Positions 20,681 through 32,294 of a DNA stretch of 64,000 nt are shown piece after piece. The notes under the pieces were generated by a model that searched no databases, was not told the DNA's origin, and saw only the letters and a list, made by a program, of their open reading frames with translations. The DNA comes from Narthecium ossifragum (lineage: Eukaryota; Streptophyta; Magnoliopsida; Dioscoreales; Nartheciaceae), in assembly GCA_963920575.1 (NCBI GenBank), contig OY986973.1, positions 4,381,054-4,445,053 of the forward strand, given 5' to 3'. The stretch's first letter is position 1. Each line of letters starts with the position of its first letter. The position numbers and the translations under genes were made by a program.

Positions 20681-23600
20681 ATGGCTGCAACAAAGAGCAT
20701 TATCGCTGATTTGAATCAGGGGGACAAACTGAATGAGAAAAACTATGACATATGGCATAGGAAAATTCAGTATCTCCTGGAAGAACAGGATATGCTGGAA
20801 ACTATAACACAAGCTATGGTTGAACCTGAGCAAGGCACAACTGCTCAGCATCGGCGCAATCTAGAACTCTATCAAGCTTATAGGCGCAAGGATAGAGTTT
20901 CTCGCATATTGATGTTGAGCAGCATGAGAAATGACTTGATGCTTCGTTTTGAAAAGCATCGTTCAGCCATGGCTGTTTGGGATGCTGTTAAAGTCCAGTA
21001 TGGGGGAACCTCTACTACTCGACTTTGTCAGTTAACCCTCAATTTCGACAGGTACAAGAAGCGCCAACATCATTCGATGAGGCAGCATCTGACAATCATG
21101 TCGAATATGATCAGTGAATTGAGGATTGCTGGACATGAAATGACTGACGAACAACAAGTCCAAGCAGTAATCCGAACTTTGCCTGGTTCTTGGGAGCATA
21201 TGAAGACTAATCTTACTCATAATGACAGCATCAAGACTTTTGATGATGTTGCACGTCATGTCGAGTTAGAAGAAGATCGTCTTCATGCTGAGAAACCTAT
21301 TGATGAAGCTTTTATGACTGAATCCTCATCGCGAAAGGCTTCGGGCTTTAAACGCAAACGAGGTAAAGGTAAAAGTTTCAAAGGTAAAGGCAAAGTGGAT
21401 GGACTAGGTCCAAAGAATGACAAGCGCAAGAGAGGCAAACGTGGTGGTCAAAAAGACAAGAAAAGCAAGAATTGCTTTAATTGTGGCAAGCTGGGACACT
21501 TCGCTCGTGAATGCACTGAGCCGAAGGTACTATATGCTATGCCTACTCCCTCTAACTTATTTGTTAGTAGTTGTTTGATGTTAGCTGAAACTGTTCCTTT
21601 CTGGACTGTAGACTCAGCAGCAACAGACCATATAGCAAGGGATAGAACCACCTTCGTGGAATTTCGTCGATTACCGAAGGGAAGTAGACGCATATACATG
21701 GGGAATAATGCTTCCGCTGAAGTGCATGGGATCGGTACCTGCAAGCTAGTGTTGCGGGGTGGTCGCACTCTATATCTTCATGATGTGCTTTATGCTCCAG
21801 AAGTTCGACGAAATTTAGTTTCTGTGCTTGTTCTTTTGAAATTAGGATTTCGTGTTGTGTTTATGGACAACTCTGTTATGGTGTTTCTAGACAATGTATA
21901 CTATGGTTGTGGTTTTGTATTAGATGGTTTTATGGTGATGGACACCGTACCTGTTGATGTAATAGACAATGCTACCGTTTATGTTGTTGGTAATTCTAGT
22001 ATTGTTGTAGATGATCTTCTATGGCATGCTAGATTAGGACATATTGGGCAGGATCGACTTAACAGGTTGGCTAGAGTATGCCTATTAGGCTCACTAGCTA
22101 AAGTCGATTTACCAATTTATGAGCATTGTCTTGCTGGAAAATCAACAAGATTACCATTTGGCAAAGCCAAAAGAGCCACAACACCATTGCAATTAATCCA
22201 TTCTGACATCTGTGGCCCAATGAATGTGAGGGCTAGGCATGGAGCTTTCTATTTCATCACATTTATAGATGATTTCACAAGATTTGGACATGTTTATTTG
22301 ATCTCTCATAAGTCTGAAGCATTAGATTGCTTCATACGTTATACTAGGTTGGTTGAGAATCAGTTAAACACAAATATCAAATCTCTTAGGACTGATCGAG
22401 GTCGTGAATATCTATCTGATCAATTTAAATGTTTTTGTGATGAAAAGGGTATAGCTAGACAGCTAACTATTCCTTATACTCCACAACAAAATGGAGTAGC
22501 AGAAAGAAGGAATAGAACCCTATTAGACATGGTTAGGTCAATGATGGCACAAGCTAATTTGCCTATTTCCTTTTGGGGAGATGCATTATTAACTGCTGCC
22601 TATATACTTAATCGTGTGCCCTCTAAAACTGTATCCTCCACCCCATATGAATTATGGAAAGGCGAAAAGCCTAATTTAGGTAATTTGCATCCTTGGGGTT
22701 GTGCAGCTTATGTACGCATAATTTCTCACCAATATGGAAAACTTGGTCCTAGGGGGAAGAAGTGTATCTTTATAAGATACTCAGATCATTCCAAAGGATT
22801 TGTTTTTCTGGGTGAAGAAAATGATGGGAGAATTACAGAAATTGAGTCACGAGATGTTATTTTCCTAGAAAAGGAGTTTCCTAAACGAGGAGAGATTATT
22901 GAGGATCTTCATCTTTATGAAGTGGAGGATCTAACTGATAAAGCATCCAACCAACTAGTTGAGGAAGAAATTCCTGAACAAGTAGCGGTTAGTGGGAGCA
23001 ATGATATCACTTCTATGGAGCTTGATCATGATCAATCTCAACCTCGTAGGAGTATCCATGAAAAGATTCCTCGTCGTCGATTTGAGATTGAGGGGGAAGC
23101 TTTTATGGTTGCTCCACAGGATGAAGAGAAACCTAAGACTGTTCAGGCAGCTCTTTCGAGTCCTAAAGCTGGGGAATGGATTAAAGCTATGGAGGAGGAA
23201 ATGGAGTCTATGAAAACCAATCAAGTTTGGGAATTAGTAGACTTACCGCCAGGACGTAAATCAATTGGGAACAAATGGGTTCTTAAGATTAAACGCAAGG
23301 CGGATGGGACTATTGATAAATACAAGGCTCGACTAGTGGCCAAAGGCTATACCCAAAAGGAGGGAATTGATTATGAAGAAACCTTCTCACCAGTAGTAAG
23401 GATTGCTTCAATTCGCCTCATCTTAGCTATTGTCGCTCAAATGGACTTAGACCTTTACCAAATGGACGTTAAAACTGCATTTCTCAATGGAGAACTAGAT
23501 GAAGAGATATATATGGATCAACCTGTAGGTTTTGAATCTAAAGGTAATGAGCGCAAAGTTTGCAAGCTTATAAGATCCATATATGGTCTCAAACAAGCAT

Positions 23601-24705
23601 CTAGACAATGGAACCACAAATTTCATCAAGCTATTCTAATGGATAAGTTTGCAATGATGGAAGAGGACCATTGTGTATATGTGAAACGTTCAAAGAATGG
23701 TTTCGTCATTTTGTCCTTATATGTTGATGACATTTTATTGGCTGGAAATGATAAGGAATTTATTGAAAACACTAAGAAGTGGTTATCATCAAATTTCGAG
23801 ATGAAAGACATGGGTGAAGCTAGCTTTGTGCTAGCTTTGTGCTGGGTGTGAAAATTCTAAGGGATCGCGCTAGAAGACTCTTGGGTTTATCTCAAGAGAC
23901 TTACATCAAAAAGATGTTAGAGCGTTTTCACATGCACAATTGCAAGCCGATGGACACACCAGTTGAAAGAAACTCGTGCTTAAGTATAGACATGTGTCCT
24001 AAGACTCCAGAAGAAAAACAGAGAATGTCTAATGTACCTTATTCCAGTGCTATTGGTAGTTTGATGTATGCAATGATGTGTACACGTCCCGACATATGCT
24101 ATGCTGTTGGGCTGGTAAGCAGATATCAGTCAAATCCAGGAATTAAGCATTGGAAGGCAGTCAAGAGAATTTTGCGGTATCTAAAAGAAACATCAGATTT
24201 TGTGCTGTGCTATCAAGGAAAGGATTTGCGCTTAGTTGGTTATACTGATGCCGATTGGGGTGGTGACATAGATGAGCGCAAATCAACTTCAGGATATGCA
24301 TTCTTGTTGAATGGTTGTGCTATATCTTGGAGTAGCAAGAAACAATCCTGTAGTGCCTTGTTTACCATGGAGGCAGAATACATAGCATGTTCCTCTGCTA
24401 TACAAGAAGCGGTTTGGTTAAGAAGGTTCCTACAACATTTGGAAATTGTCAAATCAGCATCAGAACCAGTGACAATTTTCTCTGACAGCATGGCTGCGTT
24501 GGCCTATGCTAAGGATCCTAAGTATCATGGAAAAACCAAACATATACAAATTAGATATCATTATGTTAGAGACATGATTACACAAAAGGAGGTGATCCTG
24601 AAACACATTTCTACAAAAAGGATGGTTGCTGATCCTTGTACCAAGCCTATAGCGAGAGATTCATTTGTTGGACATGTAAAATCTCTAGGCTTATGTAGAA
24701 TGTGA
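20681..24705 (+). pseudogene. Copia-1 gag-pol, one frameshift in the RT/RNase H region
   Basis: The first frame (20681-23851, 1056 residues) holds UBN2-type gag (about 1-260), a zinc knuckle CFNCGKLGHFAREC (about 264-277), aspartic protease VDSAATDH (about 309; DSAA where DSGA is common), a GAG-pre-integrase motif HARLGH, an integrase core (HSDICGPM, TDRGREY, NGVAERRNR) and RT with YVDD at about 1013. In the integrase zinc finger the first Cys of the usual CxxC is Tyr (IYEHC). An 11-bp tandem duplication (23820-23830 and 23831-23841) shifts the frame just after the GEASFVL position. The second frame (23839-24705) carries the connection domain and RNase H (TDADWGG, STSGYAF, TMEAEYIA). Apart from this one break the ORF is open, so inactivation looks recent. 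Confidence 0.92.
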
Positions 24706-25883
24706 ATGTTATTTAAACTAGTCCAATGGTTCACTTGTATTGCCTTACAGTTATTTTGAATGAAAGTTGTTTTTTGCCTTGTGTTGGTAAAATTCATTCA
24801 AATTATTTTCGATTTTACTGTAAGTGACAGCTAGTATAAGTTAATGTTGTATGTCGATAGATAATGATTGGTTCACTCACACGAACAATCACCTCTGGCG
24901 CTTAGAGAGTGAGCAGAGATGTGATGATTTAAACTAATTGCTTTGAAAGCGACTTTAGGCGCAGTGGGAGCAAGTTTAGTTTAAATTTAAATCGCCTTGG
25001 TTAAATCCAAGATGAGATTCTAATAGAATCAACATGAATAATATCCCACTATTCATGAGTCTATCAATTGAAGCCAAGTGTGAAATTTTAATCTGGATCT
25101 GTAGATAGTGAGCAGATAGAAATTTCAAGTTTGGCGCCCGAGTAAGTGTGGCGACAAGACTAAGACTTGTATGGTGTTTATACTTGAGAAGAGCAATGAC
25201 ATACACTCTTTATCTTAGTAAAGAAAAGAGAAGCTCCACCATAACATGCATTTCATACTGCATGTGTTTGCCGACCTATCAGGAAGTATGGAATGGTTCC
25301 CTGCTTCTATACTGTGTGAGTCCTGGAGATCTTAAATTAGATCTCAAATGTCACCCTTCGTAACTTTTGACAATATCACAAAGTGAAAGGATTAATGTTT
25401 GCTACTTTAGAGTGTTACCTATGATCATGAGTTGATTCGGTCTAAAGGAGCACTACTGGGAAAGCGAACTAATTCTGATCCTAATGATATCAGGGCAAAG
25501 GAAAGAGCAAATTTAGTTTTACACCTGTTACTTATATTCTCCGGCCGGACAATAATGTCACTTGAAAAAGGAGGACATGATTGTGAATATTTGTAATAAG
25601 AGAGTAACGAGTATTGGACTTCTGAGGGATCTAGTCATACTCGGTTATGTGTAGCTAAAAATGTTTGGGGTACAAAAGTACATGTTTCAATTATATTTTT
25701 TACTTCGTCAATATGGTTGATGTCTCCTTTATGACCTTAACCGGTTTCTATATTGGAGCTCCCATCATTTGTGTGCTTTCAGGTCGCACGGCCCATTTTT
25801 CCTTGTATGAATGGATTCTTGAAAAAAACCAAGTTCTGTCTACACTACTGGATAGATCCAGCTCATCATCGGCGAGTGGGAGA
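24706..25883 (+). other. Copia-1 3' untranslated internal region
   Basis: About 1.2 kb between the pol stop and the 3' LTR, with no convincing ORF. It holds repeated GTGAGCAGA words (24910, 25107) and ends in the purine tract next to the 3' LTR. Confidence 0.6.
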
Positions 25884-26243
25884 TGTTGGTTTATAAATAG
25901 GTTAGGGTCGCTAATGATCGCTAGACTCAAACCTAATTGGTTTAACCCATTTAAACCAATCGAACGGTTTAGATAACGGTTATCTAAACCGCTCGGGAAC
26001 TGCCAAGCATCGGTTCAAAGAGAAGAACTCTTCCTGTCGAGTGATCTGAGTGAGAACTCTGATTGAGTGAGGAAGAACCAGTGGAGAAGAAGGTGAACTA
26101 GAAGAGAAGGAACTTGGGCTGTGGATCCGAGATCCTCGTTCTTGTAACCGGATCGCCTGAATCACGTAAAACAGATCCGGAGATTGTAGGCTAACGAGTA
26201 AGTTCTCGTAATCGTTGCAATTTCATACATAGATTTTTCGACA
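25884..26243 (+). repeat. Copia-1 3' LTR
   Basis: 360 bp, nearly identical to 18243-18605. It lacks one AGA/GAA triplet in the run near position 140 of the LTR. Confidence 0.93.
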
Positions 26244-26730
26244 TAGCCGATATCAACGAAGAAGACTACGACAAGATCTTAGCCATCAACACCAAGGGCA
26301 CGTTCTTGTGCTGCCAGGAGGCGGCGAGGCGGCTGGTGCAAGGCGGCGGAGGGAGGATAATCACCTTCTCGTCGTCGTTGGTCGGCTCGCTGCTGCCGGG
26401 GTACGCCCCGTACACAGCATCCAAGGCGGCGGTGGAGGCGATGACCAAGATACTGGCGAAGGAGCTCAAGGGGACGTCGATCACCGCCAACTGTGTGGCG
26501 CCGGGGCCGATCGCGATGGATATGTTCTTTGCGGGGAAGAGCGAGGAGGATGTAAAGAGCTTGGCAGGGAAGAGCCCGATGGGCCGGCTAGGCGAGACCA
26601 AGGACGTGGCGCAGGTGGTCGGCTTCCTGGCGAGCGACGCCGCCGAGTGGATCAACGGTCAGGTGATCAGGGTCAACGGAGGATCTGTTTAATTAGCTGG
26701 ATTTAGTACAACTGGCGAGTTATTTGTTAC

Positions 26731-26858
26731 GCGTAGTGATTTGTGCACATGGGATGTACCCATGTGCAAAAACACTGTCCGTTAGATTGAATTAGGATGT
26801 GTGTCCGATTCAATTCAACGGTAAGGATTTGTGTACATGAATACACAAATCATTTTCC
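26731..26858. mobile_element. 128-bp MITE with 9-bp target duplication (Mutator type)
   Basis: It is flanked by perfect 9-bp repeats ATTTGTTAC (26722-26730 and 26859-26867) and absent at the matching place in copy I (about 3386-3396). The ends carry the inverted words TGATTTGTG and CACAAATCA a few bases in. A 9-bp duplication is the hallmark of Mutator-type elements. It lies in the 3' flank of SDR copy II. Confidence 0.85.
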
Positions 26859-26867
26859 ATTTGTTAC

Positions 26868-28400
26868 AGGACCGTTGATGTGATTATAATAAAGAGACGC
26901 TGGTTATCTTAAAATAAGTAATTGAAAGTCCTTTTGGCTCATCTAATAAAAATAAAAATAATAATTCAAGTCATACGTTTTTTAATCGCCTTTAACAATT
27001 GAGAGTTTGCTCTTTTTTAATAGTTTCTTAAGTTGATCAATTGATTTTTATGAGTTTATATCTGATATTTGAGTATATTTATAGTGGTATTATTAGTCTA
27101 AAGACTCTAAACTGACACTATCTTACAATGCGCCAGACTTTAATCCGAACTATTAAGATTTGGACTGAGATTTGATCGAAATCTGGTGCTCATTGGTTGC
27201 TCGACCGGTTTTGCAAGGAAAAGTCACTAATTATCATTAGATTTGGCAAGTATAATGGGCTCTTGACGTCATTCTTATAAGAGATTGTGATTATAAAAGA
27301 AACTTTCATTATCCTACGTGGTGGGAGAATGTTCTGAATGGAGCCTATGTGACGCCTATGTGATATGATAATCCTAAATTAAGAGGGATTTAGTGAGAGG
27401 GAGTTATTTGGGTGGAATTGATGATTACCATGCCATGTGACAGGGGCATAACTAGTTAGTTCTATATATACCTAAATTGAACCTCTCTACGAGTTATCGG
27501 GTCTCCATCCCCATCCACATTGTGAACTGTCTGAACAGATATAAATTGATCGCCTCCTTTTTATTTTGCAACGGAAATCGAGTCTTGGGATTGTCTTTTA
27601 TAGTAACATGGGAATGGGTGCTACCACTCGAGCCACTCAAGTGATGCACAAACTGTCCAAACTTTTTCCCCATGCTCACATTATCTTAAAAAAATGAATA
27701 TTTTACTATGCCATTACGGGTTGAGCACTACTTAAGTCTCCGTTTGGTTCGGGGTTAAAGGAGAATAGAGTTAAGGAGGTTAGGAGTAAAAAAGTAGGGA
27801 TAAAAAATGGGACTTAACTTAACCCACTTGTGGTGTTTGGCTCAAAAACAAGGATAAGTTAATGGGTTAATAAGGGTAAGAATTGTAAAGTGTATTAAAT
27901 ATATAATATTATAATAATGGGTAACTGTTGCTCAAAAATTATACCCGTGATGGATACGTGGTCGCCAGGCACGTGAGGTGTGCCAACCGTAACACATGGA
28001 TAATCAAAAGGGTTTATGGGTTCAGCCGCGCCTCAATTAAGAGGACTTTGTGTAAAACTTAAGTCTAAGGGATGTGACTTTTGTGAATTTTTTGGGTGAA
28101 GATAACTAAGAGCAGAACTATGGTTATCATGATGGCTATTCTACCCCTAGATTGGACAGTAAACTACTCCTAGATATGGTTATACTACTCCTAGAATAAA
28201 TTGATCTACTCCTAGGAAGTGTTTGAGCTACTCCTAAGATTTAGATGCTACTACTAAGTAGAAAATAAGCAAGTAATAAAGCAGAGAAATGACTAGTTAC
28301 TTACTTCCATTGAATAACAACAGAGGGTTACAGCTCTGATGAAAGCTCATACGAGTACGAGCTAGGAAAGATTACATTAGCTAAAAACTAAAAAAGTAAT
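26868..28400. other. duplicated non-coding spacer, copy II
   Basis: Colinear with 5171-6620 but without the Harbinger-type element and the 180-bp MITE. It carries about 185 bp not present in copy I (about 27265-27450, starting TCATTCTTATAAGAGATTGTG). At about 28400 it jumps straight into the middle of the second PMD gene, so about 3.7 kb equivalent to 6620-10380 of copy I is missing. Confidence 0.6.
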
Positions 28401-29186
28401 TCTTTTGATCAATGGGTTTATGGAAGAATCCATAAGGGATGGTCTGCCTATGACAGGGATTTTGAGTAATGGATTGAGAGAGCGATGGCCGACCCCATGG
28501 GGCAACATCAGATAAAATTGATGCGACTCGAGGATCTCATCCGTGTCCTTTGTCAACCCACCGACGGTCCATTGCTGTTGTCTCTTCTCTGCTTCTGGAG
28601 TGTAGAGTACAACTGTTTCTTGCTCCCGGACGGCTCCTTTCCATCACTTTGGCGGATGTCTTTCTTTTTATTATGAATACTCACGTGTTCGGTGAAGATT
28701 GCTCTGGGCTTCTCAAGAGAAAAACTTCCCATGCTGAGCAGTCCCGTTCTTCCGACTACCCTAATGCTTGCAATGCCTACTCCTAGTATTGCAAGGATGA
28801 GAGGAGAGTGTCGTGTGCAATGACCCGTCGAGAGGTAATTGCCTTTTTCAACTACTGGTTGAATAAGTTCATTGCTTGCAATCACTCTACCAAGATGACA
28901 AAATCTTGGCTGCCCTTGGCTGAGCATCTCGCTACATCGGACCAACCGATTGCTTTTGCTTCCCTTCTACTTGGTTTAGCCTATAGGTGTTTGAGAGAGG
29001 CGTTCCGGCGTCATTTCAAAAGGGGGTATTCTGGCCCTATGTGGCTGGTTCAGTTATGGGCACATGCCTACTTCCTAAACCAGTCAAGTTTGAAGGCTGA
29101 GGTGAAGAACTTTTTGCCTATTCGAATGACTTATGACTTTCTGGGGCATTCCTCGCTTCTCGGACACATCCTCCCAAACTCCCTTT

Positions 29187-30360
29187 TGATGGTCCAAGAG
29201 GGGGGTGAATTGGACTCTTTTCGAAAAACTAGATTGATGGAAAATTCAGATAGAAGGGGATCTAACAGCTAGAATGCTTGTAAACAAAATAAAACTTAAC
29301 TATAATAGCATGCAAGCATTAACTGAAAGAAGAGTAAGAGAGATGACACCGATTTATAGTGGTTCGACCCAACTCTTGGTCTACGTCCACTTCTCTCAAG
29401 ACTCCCCTTGAGGTTCCACTACTTGCAAATCCCTTACAAGCTTTTCCTCCAAGCTTTCTGGTGCTTGGTGACCTTACAATCACAGCCACTTGCTGTTTGA
29501 ACAACTCTCAAGATACTTCTTCACACTTGAAGAAGGTTTACAAAGGTTTTAGCTCAAGGAGAATAAGTAGAAATCTTTCCTAGAACTTGCTCAAATGATC
29601 TCAATAATAATGATAAAAGTTGTGGCAAGTTTACATGAAGAGACTACTTATAGATGGGCTTCAACCAGCTCAACAAGAAGCCCCAACGGCTCCCTGCAAC
29701 TCTCCAACGGCTAGTTTTTTACTCTGCGCGCTCCTGGCGGTCGATCCGTCCATCGTCCGTCACGTATAAAAAACTCAGCCTCTTTGGTCGACGGTCGATC
29801 CACGCATCGTCCGTCCGTCGCTCTCACGGTCGACCGTGACATCGACCGTCACATCGTCCGTGAGCCTCTGTTGAGAAGATCGCTTCCCAGGGTCGATGCT
29901 CCGATCGACCGTCGCTCCTTGAGTTTTCTTCATATATGCGCCACGGTTGACTGCCGCATCGACCGTTGCATCGACCGTCCGTCTCTGTGAAGAAAAATGC
30001 TTCTCAGGGTCGATGCATCGATCGACCGTCGCATCTTCACATTCTTCATTAATGCGCCACGGTCGACCGCCACATCGACCGTCGCATCGTCCGTGAGCCT
30101 CTGTCAAGAAAAACGCTTCCGACGGTCGATGCACCGATCGACCGTCGCGTCAATACGCACATGGCCAAGTGTGAAGCATTCATCACGGTCGATCCATGGA
30201 TCGACCGTCCCATTCCCACGGTCGATCCTTGCATCGACCGTGAGTACAAAATAGCTTGAATATTGAATTTAATATCTCCAATTAAAGGGGTAATAATATT
30301 ATACATATATTTTATCATTTAATATATATTGGCATCATCAAAACAAGGTTTGGATCAACA
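29187..30360 (-). repeat. Copia-2 3' LTR (left)
   Basis: 1174 bp, starting TGATGGTCCAAGAGG and ending GGATCAACA. It is very similar to 37075-38231, with small indels mainly inside the hairpin array. The purine tract AAAAAGGGGGAGA (minus strand) lies directly to its right at about 30361-30375. Confidence 0.92.
29741..30243. repeat. CGGTCGA...TCGACCG hairpin array in Copia-2 left LTR
   Basis: About ten units with arms near ACGGTCGA/TCGACCGT. One unit, around 30185-30209, is a perfect 24-bp palindrome centred on CCATGG. Centres differ between units. Matching array at 37620-38112, with one unit fewer. Confidence 0.82.
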
Positions 30361-30882
30361 ATCTCCCCCTTTTTGATGATGACAATCCTTTTAAATGTGA
30401 TGATAAAATATCTTGACTCCCCCTTAATCAATGCATCCTTTTCTTTCAAAAAATATGTTCTAAAGTCAGTTTTCAAGATGCACACAAGTCATATATCTTT
30501 AAAATGATATTAAAAATTCCATTTAAGATATGTTGACATAATAGTTTGGATTTTAGCATGTTCACTTCTTTTCAATAATGACATTTATGCTTTCATGAAG
30601 TGATTTCATATGGAATTATAACATAGTAACATTGTATTGATACATCAAGCAATTATCCAAACACAACTTCATTTCATTCAAAAGGTTCCAACATTTCCAT
30701 ACAACTTCCATTCAAAATCATTTGGAAAACTTTGAACTTACAAGACTTTCAATTCAAAACAAAGTTTTTCAAAATACAAAAGTAAGAAATGTAGAAATGT
30801 AGGGCTTTGACATTCATCACACTTCACTTTTTCTCCCCCTTTGGCATTATCAAAAAGAGGTAAGGAGGATTAGGATCAATCA

Positions 30883-32112
30883 CTAGAGGCTTTCTGAAGG
30901 AGTGCTAGGTGGAAATTCAGTCTTGATGTAGGTGAAGATCTCATCAAGTTGCTGAGACACTTTGGCTTGATCTCCGGTGATGTTCGCTTGGGAAGTCTTG
31001 ATGTCTTCTAGACTCATTTCCATTCTCCCCATTCTAGCTTCAAGATCATCAAGCCTTTGTGCCGTGGTTCGACGAACTCGGCTACTAGAGGCTTCTCCCT
31101 GATGTTCTTCAAGCAAAGGCTCTCCCCCTATATTTTCTTCTCCATGCTCTTCTTGAGGCTCATCATCCTCATCGGCACTGAGCTGAGGCCAAGCGAGGCC
31201 TAAAGCTCGTTTGGCGGCCTTCATCCTCTTGTAGGTGGATTTGTTGAAGGGTTGGGAAAGGGGTTTGCGTTCATCCTCGGCTAGGTTTAGGATGAGGGCT
31301 TGGAAAATGTTTGTAAGGAGCCCCCCAAAAGGAAGTGATTGCCTAGCATTTAGATTTAGCATTTCCTTGATAATTAGATAGCCTAGGTTAAGAGGTTTTC
31401 TCCTAACCATGCAAGAAAGAACATAGGCATGGATAGGGTTCAAATTATCATGATGGCCAAGCTTGGGAAATAGGTTTGTTCCTAGGAAGTGGGCAAGCTC
31501 CCTAAATTGTTGGTTGAGGCTATTTAGTTCTATAGGTATTTTCTCAACTAGTAGAGGCTTGAGGATTGCCTTTCTCCCTAGTTTATCATGATCAGCTCTA
31601 TTTAGATCCTCATGGGAAGTGAAGTAAATGCACTCTCCTGAATTAGGTGCATTAAGTAGCTCATTTAACCATTCTATGGTAATTTTGATTTCATTACCAT
31701 AGACATAGCTAGTAATGGCTACATATCCCTCATCATCTATATCCTCACTCATATTGCAATAAAAATACCTAATCATTTCAGGATAGATGTATTGAGGCAT
31801 ATCTAGGAATTTGTCCCATCCCATATCAGTGAAGAATCTCTCAACTACATGTTTTTTGTTTAAGGGCAATTGTAAGGCTCTACCCGAGACTACGAACTTA
31901 TCCTTAAAATCAGGCCAGGATTTATACCTCTCCATATCTAGGAAGAAGTACTCGTCGTAGGAGGGGGTAGGTTGAGGATTGGATGAAGAACCTCCTTGAG
32001 TTCCTTTAGCTTTCTTGGACCCGGCTTGCTTCTTTGGTGCTGCCTTCTTCCGTTTCCCAGGTGAACTTGGTTCCTCAGGTGGTGGAGGGCCAACATTCTT
32101 AGTACGAGGCAT
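30883..32112 (-). CDS. Copia-2 ORF3: intact envelope-like / 'putative plant transposon protein' ORF
   Basis: 409 residues, uninterrupted, between pol and the 3' LTR, where Sireviruses carry their env-like ORF. The N-terminus is Pro- and Lys-rich (GKRKKAAPKKQAGSKKAK), like a nuclear signal. The middle (about 50-280) has PEMIRYFYCNM, ITIEWLNELLN and HAYVLSCMVRRKPLNLG. This resembles the plant transposon-protein domain often labelled 'envelope-like'. The C-terminus (about 345-400) is predicted coiled coil (RLDDLEARMGRMEMSLEDI). I see no signal peptide or membrane span, so a true envelope role is not supported. It is the best-preserved frame in an otherwise broken element. Confidence 0.65.
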   Translation of the reverse strand: MPRTKNVGPPPPEEPSSPGKRKKAAPKKQAGSKKAKGTQGGSSSNPQPTPSYDEYFFLDMERYKSWPDFKDKFVVSGRALQLPLNKKHVVERFFTDMGWDKFLDMPQYIYPEMIRYFYCNMSEDIDDEGYVAITSYVYGNEIKITIEWLNELLNAPNSGECIYFTSHEDLNRADHDKLGRKAILKPLLVEKIPIELNSLNQQFRELAHFLGTNLFPKLGHHDNLNPIHAYVLSCMVRRKPLNLGYLIIKEMLNLNARQSLPFGGLLTNIFQALILNLAEDERKPLSQPFNKSTYKRMKAAKRALGLAWPQLSADEDDEPQEEHGEENIGGEPLLEEHQGEASSSRVRRTTAQRLDDLEARMGRMEMSLEDIKTSQANITGDQAKVSQQLDEIFTYIKTEFPPSTPSESL

Positions 32113-32294
32113 CTCCAGCTTGTTAGGGTTTTGAGTGGGGAAGAGGAGATCGGCTTGAGAGAGAGGAGGAGGAGCTTGGCGGACGTTTTGAGGACTTAGG
32201 GCACGGTCGAACCAGGGAGATGAATGAAGGGTGATCGGGAGTTATAAGGGGAGATTTGAGTGGAAAATACGAAAAAGCCCCGACTTAAGTTGTC

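Larger units (their letters stand above)
18243..26243 (+). mobile_element. Copia-1: full-length Ty1/copia retrotransposon inserted in SDR copy II
   Basis: The element is 8001 bp with LTRs at 18243-18605 and 25884-26243, both with TG...CA ends. A 5-bp target duplication is TAACC (18238-18242) and TAGCC (26244-26248), one change apart; the intact SDR has TATCC at the same place. The primer-binding site follows the 5' LTR directly. The last bases before the 3' LTR (GAGTGGGAGA) are a purine tract. LTRs differ by about six substitutions and one 3-bp indel by eye, so the insertion is relatively young. Coding order is gag, protease, integrase, RT, RNase H (copia type). Confidence 0.93.
17911..26692 (+). 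pseudogene. second SDR copy, frameshifted and split by Copia-1
   Basis: The 5' part (17911-18242) matches the intact SDR, including TGASRGIG. It lacks one C in the CCCCC run at about 18090, so the frame is lost after about residue 61. The gene is then interrupted at 18243 by Copia-1 and resumes at 26249 (DINEEDYDKI...), ending with a stop at 26692. The 3' part still encodes the SSS and YTASK catalytic residues. Codons differ from copy I at several sites (for example V to A and S to P changes), so it has drifted without restraint. An ORF starting at 26306 could in principle give the C-terminal half only. Confidence 0.9.

Noticed and set aside
29319..29583. ORFs at the Copia-2 LTR end (61 aa minus, 74 aa plus), repeated at 37206-37470
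   Set aside because: Duplicated only because both LTRs contain them; no start context or homology.
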